DNA from: Bacillota bacterium
Lineage (GTDB): Bacteria; Bacillota; DSM-12270; Thermacetogeniales; Thermacetogeniaceae
Direction: 5' to 3'
DNA length: 64,000 nucleotides
Assembly: GCA_029907475.1 (NCBI GenBank)
Contig: JARYLU010000006.1
Location: 1-64,000 of the forward strand
The position numbers were made by a program, and so were the translations under genes. This document shows, in pieces, positions 56,553 to 64,000 of the stretch. The notes under the pieces were generated by a model. That model saw only the letters and a list, made by a program, of their open reading frames with translations. It did no database searches and was not told the origin of the DNA. How positions within the stretch are numbered: position 1 is the stretch's first letter; each line of letters opens with the position of its first letter.

Positions 56553-57122
56553 TCACCCGCACCCGGCACCCTCCCCCGACGTATCGCTCCGACCGGCCGG
56601 GCCTTCCGGGTTGTAAACGTAGATCCCCGGCAGATTGCGGTAACGCTGCCCGCAATCCAACCCGTATCCCACCACAAAATAATCGGGGATCGTAAATCCG
56701 TTGTAATCGGGCTGAAGGTTCACCTTGCGGCGGTCGGGCTTGTCCAGCAAGGTGCAGACCCGCAGGCTGGCGGGGCCGCGCGCCTGGAGGTAGTCGCATA
56801 AATACTTTAAAGTAAGACCTGTGTCGATAATATCTTCCACGAGCAGGAGGTGCCGGCCGGCCACACTTTCATCCAGGTCCTTCAAAATCCTGACAATACC
56901 CGAACTCCGGGTTGCGTTCCCGTAGCTGGAAACAGCAATAAAATCTACGGTTACCGGAACCTCGAGCCGGCGGACCAGATCTGCCATAAAGATAAAAGCA
57001 CCCCGCAGGATGCCGATAATCAGAAGTTCCTTTCCCGCATAATCTTGATTAATCCGCGCGGCCAGTTCCCGAATCTTTGCCTGTACCTGATCTTCCGGCA
57101 GTAAACATTCGAGTTTCTCCAC
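56553..57122 (-). CDS. hpt: hypoxanthine phosphoribosyltransferase
   Basis: This 189-residue salvage enzyme turns hypoxanthine or guanine plus PRPP into IMP or GMP. The PRPP loop is [18 protein letters not shown] near residues 92-109, with [21 protein letters not shown] before it and [22 protein letters not shown] near the end. The C-terminal tail of about 15 Gly-rich residues is extra. GTG at 57122 has GGAGGAAG upstream. It leads the purine operon from its own promoter at 57155-57163. Confidence 0.94.
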   Translation of the reverse strand: MEKLECLLPEDQVQAKIRELAARINQDYAGKELLIIGILRGAFIFMADLVRRLEVPVTVDFIAVSSYGNATRSSGIVRILKDLDESVAGRHLLLVEDIIDTGLTLKYLCDYLQARGPASLRVCTLLDKPDRRKVNLQPDYNGFTIPDYFVVGYGLDCGQRYRNLPGIYVYNPEGPAGRSDTSGEGAGCG

Positions 57123-57154
57123 AAACCTTCCTCCATTGCTTTCTTAATACACTC

Positions 57155-57163
57155 ATTATACCA
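57155..57163 (-). promoter_or_regulatory. extended -10 promoter before hpt
   Basis: On the minus strand TGGTATAAT combines a perfect -10 hexamer with the TG extension. Transcription should begin near 57148, about 25 bases upstream of hpt, leaving no room for a purine riboswitch. The -35 region is weak (TAGGAG at 17 bases). Confidence 0.65.
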
Positions 57164-57188
57164 CAGCAAACGACAATCTCCTACATTT

Positions 57189-58454
57189 TCAGGTGCCGGA
57201 CTCCCAAGATCCAAGGTATCTTTTTTGCTCTCCGGTCAGCTCTTCCAGCTTCACTCCAAAGGCCGCAAGTTTTAGACGAGCTACACGCTCGTCAATTTCC
57301 CGCGGCACGCGGTAGACATCGGGCTTTAAGCTTCCCTCCTGTGAGACCAGCCAGGCGGCGGATAGGGCTTGATTCGCAAAGCTCAGGTCCATTACCTCGA
57401 CAGGGTGACCCTCCCCGCAGGCGAGGTTGACGAGCCTCCCTTCACCCAGCAGGTAAATCCTTCGCCAGTCCTGTAAAACAAATTCCTCTACATTTTCCCG
57501 GACGACCCGCCGCGTTCGTGCCTGGGCTTCTAACGCCGGGATGTCGATCTCCACGTTGAAGTGCCCGGCGTTGGCAAGGATCGCACCATCCTTCAAAGCG
57601 GCGATGTGCTCCTCCCCTAAAACGTGGATGTTACCGGTTGCAGTCACAACGAAGTCGGCCCTTGATGCCGCGTCCCTCATGCTGGTGACCTCGAACCCGT
57701 CCATCCAGGCTTCCAGCGCCTTGAAGGGGTCGACTTCAACCACCATCACCCGCGCCCCCATGCCGCGCGCCCTGGCGGCGATCCCCCTCCCGCACCAGCC
57801 GTAGCCTACAACCACGAAAACGGAGCCTGCCAGGAGGTAATTGGTGGCCCGCAGGATCCCGTCGATGGTCGACTGCCCGGTGCCGTACCGGTTGTCGAAG
57901 AAATGCTTGGTCAAGGCATCGTTGACGGCCACCAGTGGGTACTTTAAAGCGCCGTCCCGCGCCATCGCCCGGAGTCTTACCACGCCGGTGGTGGTTTCCT
58001 CGGTCCCACCGATTACCCGGAGCGCCTGGGCGGACCGCTCTTTGTGCAGCGTTGTGACCAGGTCCGCCCCGTCATCGATGGTAAGCTGCGGTTCGCTGTC
58101 AAGGGCAGCGTAAATCTGCTGGTAGTATGTTTCTTTGTCTACCCCCCGCCGGGCATAAGTGGGAATCCCGTAAACCACGTTGAGGGCGGCGGCGACGTCA
58201 TCCTGGGTGCTGAGCGGATTGGAAGCGCAGAGCACAACCTGCGCCCCCCCGGCTTTAAGCACCCGCGCCAGGTTGGCAGTTTTGGCAGAGATGTGAAGGC
58301 AGGCCGCGAGCCGGATCCCCTGGAGCGGCCGGGAGTTTTCCCACCCCTTTTGGATTTGTCGGAGGACGGGCATTCTTCGCCAGGCCCACTCAATCCGCTG
58401 CTCCCCTCTTTTGCTCAGATCTTCGTCCTTCAATGTCAAACACTCAGGATTCAT
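57189..58454 (-). CDS. ahcY: adenosylhomocysteinase
   Basis: This 421-residue enzyme splits S-adenosylhomocysteine into adenosine and homocysteine using bound NAD. Motifs: IRLAACLHISAKTANLARVL, CASNPLSTQDDVAAAL, TIDDGADLV, FDNRYGTGQSTIDGILRATN and the NAD loop VVVGYGWCGRGIAARARGMGA, ending in KRYLGSWESGT. The tail is shorter than the C-terminal KPDHYRY type and follows the bacterial/archaeal short form. ATG at 58454 lies behind GAGGAGGG. The adenosine product may link to the purine genes downstream. Confidence 0.95.
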   Translation of the reverse strand: MNPECLTLKDEDLSKRGEQRIEWAWRRMPVLRQIQKGWENSRPLQGIRLAACLHISAKTANLARVLKAGGAQVVLCASNPLSTQDDVAAALNVVYGIPTYARRGVDKETYYQQIYAALDSEPQLTIDDGADLVTTLHKERSAQALRVIGGTEETTTGVVRLRAMARDGALKYPLVAVNDALTKHFFDNRYGTGQSTIDGILRATNYLLAGSVFVVVGYGWCGRGIAARARGMGARVMVVEVDPFKALEAWMDGFEVTSMRDAASRADFVVTATGNIHVLGEEHIAALKDGAILANAGHFNVEIDIPALEAQARTRRVVRENVEEFVLQDWRRIYLLGEGRLVNLACGEGHPVEVMDLSFANQALSAAWLVSQEGSLKPDVYRVPREIDERVARLKLAAFGVKLEELTGEQKRYLGSWESGT

Positions 58455-58864
58455 CTCATTTCCCTCCTCAGCTTGATTGTAAGTTGCGACAGGTTCCTTA
58501 TCCCCCTTGCTGCCTTCCTTGCAATGCAAATCTACCAGCCTCTCCGGTCCTGTCCCCGTATATCATACCATAATTTTACCCGCGCCTCCCTCCTTCCTCA
58601 ATTACCAAAAGTTCGGGTACTTCCTCCGCAACTTCCGAAAGTCCAAAGCGCGGGCAGTTCCTTTTTTGTTTGGCTGCCGGACAGTGTGGGAGACAGGGAT
58701 GAAGCCAGTCCTGCCATCCGCTCGAACAGCGGCTTAGATCCATCATGCGGAGCCAAGGCCAGGTTGGTACCGTGTTGAGGGGTGGGCAAGCTGCTTCTCT
58801 TGTGCTACACTGAAAAAAAGATCGAGATCCTAACAAAAAACCGGAGAAAAGGGAGAGGAAAACC
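58455..58864. other. intergenic region between ahcY and the divergent DUF362 gene
   Basis: This 410-base region holds the minus-strand promoter of ahcY (58573-58601) and, at its right end, the leader of the DUF362 gene. No SAM or SAH riboswitch fold could be recognised. G-rich inner sequence near 58640-58780 has open frames on both strands, but none resembles a known protein. Confidence 0.4.
58573..58601 (-). promoter_or_regulatory. candidate promoter of ahcY
   Basis: On the minus strand there is TTGAGG (-35, 58596-58601), a 17-base spacer and TAAAAT (-10, 58573-58578). A second -10-like TATGAT lies 11 bases further downstream. The leader would be about 110 bases. Confidence 0.45.
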
Positions 58865-59962
58865 TTGCCGGCAGAAGTATTTTACGCAGACTTGAGAGCA
58901 AAAAGTGGGGAAAACTTACTGGATAAAGTTGGACTGCTCTTCGACCGCGCCGGTTTCGGTTCGCTGATCAAGCCGGGAGAGCTGGTAGCCGTCAAAATCC
59001 ACTTCGGGGAAAAGGGAAATACCGCCTTCATCCGCCCGCAGTACGCCCGTCAGGTAGTCGAGAAAATTAAGGAGGGCGGGGGGAGGCCCTTCCTGACAGA
59101 TGCCAATACCCTTTACGTGGGAAGCCGGGCCAACGCCGTAGACCACCTGGAAACCGCCCTGGCAAACGGCTTTGCCTACGCCACCGTCGCGGCGCCGCTG
59201 ATCATTGCCGACGGTCTCCGGGGGCGTGATTTTGTCACTGTAGAAATCAACCAGAAGCATTTCCGGGAGGCGAAGGTGGCAAGCGCCTCCTATTACGCTG
59301 ATGCCTTAATCGTCCTCACCCATTTTAAGGGGCACGAGATGACGGGGTTTGGAGGAGTTCTAAAAAACATCGGGATGGGCCTGGGGTCGCGTGCCGCCAA
59401 GCGGGCCATGCACTCGGACGCTCTGCCCAGCGTGAATCCCAAAAAATGCGTGGCCTGCGGGCGCTGCACCAGGTGGTGCCCGGCAGACGCCATCAGGGTA
59501 GAAGAGGTTGCGGTAATCGATCACAGGCGCTGCATGGGGTGCGGGGAGTGTACCATCACATGCAGGGAAAGGGCGATTACCGTGAGCTGGAAAACGGGGC
59601 CGGAGGCGATCCAGGAGAAGATCGTCGAGTACGCTTACGCGGTTTTGAAAAACAAAAAAGGAAGGGCGGGGTACATCACCTTCCTTGTTGATATCACCCC
59701 TGAATGCGACTGCTGCAGTTACAACGACGTTCCCATTGTCCAGGACATCGGGATCCTGGCAGGTACAGACCCCATCGCGCTCGACCAGGCCTGCGTTGAT
59801 CTTGTAAATACGCTCGCGACACTCCCGGGAGGCAAGATCGAACTCCCGGCAGGGGCTGATAAATTCCGGGGGCTTTACCCCGGCGTTGACTGGACGGTGC
59901 AGCTGGCTTATGGTGAAAAAATCGGGCTGGGCACCAGAAGTTACCGATTGATCCGGGTGTGA
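58865..59962 (+). CDS. DUF362 domain-containing 4Fe-4S protein
   Basis: This 365-residue protein has a DUF362 domain (residues 20-190 and 250-350: VAVKIHFGEKGN, LIVLTHFKGHEMTGFGG, LKNIGMG). Inserted in it is a two-cluster ferredoxin segment: CVACGRCTRWCPADAI near 197-212, then CMGCGECTITC near 224-234. A further CDCC motif lies near 280. Such proteins occur in anaerobes, with roles proposed in cluster or iron-related redox. The start is TTG at 58865 after GAGAGG. It stands alone on the plus strand among minus-strand genes. Reaction unknown. Confidence 0.85.
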   Translation: MPAEVFYADLRAKSGENLLDKVGLLFDRAGFGSLIKPGELVAVKIHFGEKGNTAFIRPQYARQVVEKIKEGGGRPFLTDANTLYVGSRANAVDHLETALANGFAYATVAAPLIIADGLRGRDFVTVEINQKHFREAKVASASYYADALIVLTHFKGHEMTGFGGVLKNIGMGLGSRAAKRAMHSDALPSVNPKKCVACGRCTRWCPADAIRVEEVAVIDHRRCMGCGECTITCRERAITVSWKTGPEAIQEKIVEYAYAVLKNKKGRAGYITFLVDITPECDCCSYNDVPIVQDIGILAGTDPIALDQACVDLVNTLATLPGGKIELPAGADKFRGLYPGVDWTVQLAYGEKIGLGTRSYRLIRV

Positions 59963-59970
59963 AATCAACC

Positions 59971-60651
59971 TTACTCGGGAGGCCTGATCTCGATCTTTTT
60001 GTTAAAGTCCTGGAGTTGTACAGTCAGCGAGAGGAAAGTGCCGGGGCTGTTTTTATTCTCTGCGGTGGCCCGTGCTTTCAGGAGCATCCGGCTCCTTTTC
60101 TCGACCCAAAAGCGGTAGGTAAAACTCTTCCACCACATTTCTAAATATTTGCTCTCGACCTCGGGCCGGAACTCCACAACCCAGCATTTCCGTTTTCCCA
60201 CCTTTTCGGTACCCAGCAGCTTGGGGTTACCGATGGTTTTGAACTGAAAGTTGCTCAGGGGATTGATTTCAGCCCAGAACACCTGTTGCTGGGTGAGGTC
60301 GTTTCCCTCAAGGATTACCCATTTTTCGGAAACGGGGTCCCTTGTATAGGTGCTCCTTCCGATCTGAAAAATTTCAACCGGAGTGCCCAAAATCGTTCCT
60401 TTAATATGAAAATTTTCGGCTGCCTTTTCCCCCAACACCTGACTCCAGATTTGCCTTTTTCCCTCAACATTGTACTCTGCGGCAACCTGGTAGCGGTAGG
60501 CCCGGGCCTGGTGCGCCCGTTTTACCGTCTCCCGGATCAGCTCTCCCGGTTCGACCGTTGTTTGGAGCCGGTAAAAATAAAAACCCCCGGCTACCAGCAT
60601 TAAAACAAATAAAAATAACCCAACGCGCCAGAAGGCTTCTTTCTTTTGCAA
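59971..60651 (-). CDS. membrane-anchored LolA/LppX-like protein
   Basis: This 226-residue protein has one N-terminal membrane helix (residues 10-27, WRVGLFLFVLMLVAGGFYFY) and an extracytoplasmic domain with the half-barrel LolA-like pattern (VKRAHQARAYRYQVAAEYN, then GKRKCWVVEFRPEVESKYLEMWW, then KARATAEN). Gram-positive relatives are annotated as outer membrane lipoprotein-sorting proteins, although the function in a monoderm is unknown. The start is TTG at 60651. It converges with the DUF362 gene, with only 8 bases between. Confidence 0.7.
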   Translation of the reverse strand: MQKKEAFWRVGLFLFVLMLVAGGFYFYRLQTTVEPGELIRETVKRAHQARAYRYQVAAEYNVEGKRQIWSQVLGEKAAENFHIKGTILGTPVEIFQIGRSTYTRDPVSEKWVILEGNDLTQQQVFWAEINPLSNFQFKTIGNPKLLGTEKVGKRKCWVVEFRPEVESKYLEMWWKSFTYRFWVEKRSRMLLKARATAENKNSPGTFLSLTVQLQDFNKKIEIRPPE

Positions 60652-60839
60652 CCAGAGATCCCCCTAGTCCACATTCACAATTGGCCTTGCTACCTCCAGT
60701 TTATGCCGAACATTTAATCCTTATGCGCCCCTCTCCCGTCCTCTCTTGCTTAAATTGTTACCATGTCCTTACATTCAAGATTCGGGCAACGGTTATGGGT
60801 TTATAGTGCCGGATTTCAAGGGGCAAGCCCAGAAAGCAC

Positions 60840-60872
60840 GAAGAGGGATTCACCTCTCGCAAATCCCTCTTC
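60840..60872 (-). terminator. hairpin downstream of groEL
   Basis: A perfect 11-base stem (GAAGAGGGATT with AATCCCTCTTC) closes an 11-base loop, 38 bases after the groEL stop. The T-tract after it on the minus strand is poor, so it may act as a processing or stability hairpin as well as a terminator. Confidence 0.6.
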
Positions 60873-60909
60873 CTTTCTGTATATCCTTAATTCAGCACAG
60901 CCCTTAACT

Positions 60910-62553
<1,644 letters not shown>

Positions 62554-62841
62554 TTAGTCAACTACTGCAAGAACATCTCGTTCGTTGACGATCAAATACT
62601 CTTCACCGGCAACCTTAATTTCAGTCCCGGCATAACGGGAGAAAATCACCCGCTGTCCCACTTTTACCTCCAGGGGAGCTTTTTCTCCATTTTCAAGGAC
62701 CCTTCCCGTTCCTACCGCGACGATTTCCCCCTGCTGAGGTCTTTCTTTTGCAGTATCCGGCAAAACAATTCCACCCCTTGTTTTCTCTTCTGCTTCTACA
62801 ACCTTAAGTACGACTCGATCGCCTAGTGGCTTCAGATTCAC
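62554..62841 (-). CDS. groES: co-chaperonin GroES
   Basis: This 95-residue GroES caps the GroEL ring. It begins [26 protein letters not shown], has the mobile loop at about residues 17-34, then [19 protein letters not shown] and [14 protein letters not shown]. It is first in the operon, behind a CIRCE element. Confidence 0.97.
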   Translation of the reverse strand: MNLKPLGDRVVLKVVEAEEKTRGGIVLPDTAKERPQQGEIVAVGTGRVLENGEKAPLEVKVGQRVIFSRYAGTEIKVAGEEYLIVNERDVLAVVD

Positions 62842-62898
62842 AGTTAAACCTCCTTTTGAATTTAAGCCTGCTTTTTTCTTAAATTTTCTTAAATTTTA

Positions 62899-62925
62899 TT
62901 AGCACTCTCTTAAATTGAGTGCTAA
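62899..62925 (-). promoter_or_regulatory. CIRCE operator (HrcA binding site)
   Basis: A perfect inverted repeat TTAGCACTC-N9-GAGTGCTAA lies 58 bases upstream of groES, just after the promoter. HrcA binds it to repress groESL until heat stress. Confidence 0.95.
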
Positions 62926-62936
62926 GGCTTATCTAT

Positions 62937-62965
62937 ATAATAATTTCAGCCATTAAGAAACGCAA
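62937..62965 (-). promoter_or_regulatory. promoter of groESL
   Basis: On the minus strand there is TTGCGT (-35, 62960-62965), a 17-base spacer and TATTAT (-10, 62937-62942). The CIRCE operator begins 11 bases downstream, at the expected transcription start. Confidence 0.65.
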
Positions 62966-63135
62966 ACCATTTAGAAGGTCTAAGGACTGAATAAAGTGCT
63001 TGTACCTGAAATTATCCCCAAAAATCTCCCCCATTAATTCTTTTTCAGGAAATTTAGTATTTTTCAGGATGCACGGGATTTTATCATAATTTTTTCCTTC
63101 TGTCCTACAAATTATACAAAAACAACCAACATTTT

Positions 63136-64000
63136 TTAGACCCACCTGCCTAAAACCAGCAAAAAGTAGAAGCCGGCGCCGATCAAGCCGCTCAACGGGA
63201 TGGTCAGCAACCAGGCAACGCCGATTTCCCGGGCAAGATTCCAGGCGACATTTTTTCTACCCTGCGATGCTCCTACACCGATGATCGCTGCAGCCACAAC
63301 ATGGGTTGTGCTGACCGGGGCACCGCTTAAGGTTGCCGCATAAATCACGAGAGCGGCGGCCGTTTCCGCGGCAAACCCGTGCTCCGGAAAGAGCTTCGTC
63401 AGGCGCGTCCCCAGGGTTGCAATGATCCTCCACCCCCCGGCCGCAGTCCCTAAAGCCAGGGTCAGGGCCGAGATCAGCATCACCCAAACGGGTACCTCAA
63501 AAGAGGGCAAGAGGCCGATACCAAAAAGGGTCATGGTGATGATCCCCATCACCTTCTGGGCGTCATTAGAGCCATGGGTGAGGGCAACCAAAAAAGCGGA
63601 AATCAACTGGAGACGGCGAAATACCCGGGCGTAGTCCCCGGACCGGGGCAAGCAGAACCGGAGGCAGGAGAAAAACAGGATACCCCCTGCAAGCCCTAAA
63701 ACAGGGGATAACAGGAGGAAGCAAAAGATCTTTGCCAGGCCCGACCAGTTGAGAGCAGGTAATCCGAAGGCGGCGAATGCGGCGCCGGCAAGCCCCCCTA
63801 TCAAAGCATGAGAAGAACTGGTAGGCAGAGCCAGGTACCAGGTAATCAAATTCCAGGCCAGAGCACCCAGCAGTCCGGCGAAGATAATCGGGAGAAAAAC
63901 GTATTCCTCCCTGAGAATACCTTTTCCTACTGTTTCAGCAACCCTTGTACTCAAAAAAGCACCACAAAAGTTCCCAAACCCTGCCAGGAAAAGAGCGCCC
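63136..64000 (-). CDS. PiT family inorganic phosphate transporter, 5' end beyond the window
   Basis: The coding frame stays open to the window edge, so only the last 288 residues or so are visible. It is a polytopic membrane protein of the phosphate permease family. GFGNFCGAFLSTRVAET, LPTSSSHALIGGLAGAA and ALTHGSNDAQKVMGIIT are the repeated PiT signatures, followed by a second repeat with GAPVSTTHVVAAAIIGVGAS. It imports phosphate by cation symport. A TTG at 63954 is not the real start because the family sequence continues upstream. It transcribes toward groES. Confidence 0.92.
   Translation of the reverse strand, partial: GALFLAGFGNFCGAFLSTRVAETVGKGILREEYVFLPIIFAGLLGALAWNLITWYLALPTSSSHALIGGLAGAAFAAFGLPALNWSGLAKIFCFLLLSPVLGLAGGILFFSCLRFCLPRSGDYARVFRRLQLISAFLVALTHGSNDAQKVMGIITMTLFGIGLLPSFEVPVWVMLISALTLALGTAAGGWRIIATLGTRLTKLFPEHGFAAETAAALVIYAATLSGAPVSTTHVVAAAIIGVGASQGRKNVAWNLAREIGVAWLLTIPLSGLIGAGFYFLLVLGRWV

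Noticed and set aside
57123-57188. guanine riboswitch or PurR box before the purine operon
   Set aside because: The leader is only about 25 bases and holds no such motif.
58455-58864. SAM or SAH riboswitch upstream of ahcY
   Set aside because: I could not build the conserved helices or core bases of either class.
62933-63145. 70-codon minus-strand open frame between groES and the phosphate transporter
   Set aside because: It runs through the groESL promoter and has no ribosome site or family match.

Overview
The window looks like chromosome from an anaerobic, endospore-forming Firmicute of the Clostridia (Moorella/Thermacetogenium/Desulfotomaculum-like; inferred, not proven). The reasons are a GerK-type spore germinant receptor operon, a groESL operon behind a CIRCE operator, GatCAB amidotransferase, HisZ with a short-form HisG, small PurL with separate PurS and PurQ, and a homocitrate-synthase-like enzyme grouped with a LeuCD-type hydratase and an NAD-isocitrate-dehydrogenase-like gene. 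From about 13.5 kb to the end the DNA is G+C-rich housekeeping sequence, almost all on the minus strand. The first 13.2 kb is visibly more A+T-rich and reads as an accessory island.

Island (1-13,260): at the left edge are small plus-strand membrane or exported proteins and a CPBP-family membrane protease, then about 1.1 kb of decayed DNA. Next comes a tight minus-strand operon of six genes (13045 down to 3352) joined by 4- to 8-base overlaps or abutting stop and start codons. The genes are: (1) a 1135-residue protein combining RNA-polymerase-alpha-CTD-like helix-hairpin-helix units with a sigma-70 region-4-like helix-turn-helix; (2) an SF2 helicase with an N-terminal phospholipase-D-like domain; (3) a 66-residue protein; (4) a DndD-like SMC ATPase; (5) a 151-residue protein resembling a small Dnd-associated family; (6) a radical SAM enzyme. 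No DndA, DndB, DndC or DndE partner is present. I read this as a candidate, possibly undescribed, defence or DNA-modification system and as the main discovery in the window. A 5'-truncated tautomerase relic marks the island's right edge.

Housekeeping (13.6-64 kb), left to right: isocitrate/isopropylmalate dehydrogenase, hydratase small and large subunits, and a homocitrate/Re-citrate synthase family gene (probably acetyl-CoA plus oxaloacetate to 2-oxoglutarate, or a related chain extension); gatB-gatA-gatC; an apparently intact ISLre2-type insertion sequence with imperfect terminal inverted repeats and a 10-base direct repeat; ligA; a CBS-domain pyrophosphatase; pcrA; hisIE-F-A-H-B-D-G-Z; two divergent Hsp20-family genes; gerKC (interrupted by an in-frame TGA), gerKB, gerKA and a small membrane protein.

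These are followed by an HD-domain gene and a long purine operon, transcribed as hpt-guaA-purE-purBC fusion-purS-purQ-purL-purF-purM-purN-purH-purD-HD. It includes a single-polypeptide fusion of adenylosuccinate lyase and SAICAR synthase. Then come ahcY, a DUF362 ferredoxin-like protein (the only plus-strand housekeeping gene besides the hsp20 pair), a membrane-anchored LolA-like protein, groEL-groES with CIRCE, and the 3' part of a PiT phosphate transporter cut by the window end. No rRNA, tRNA or CRISPR array was seen.
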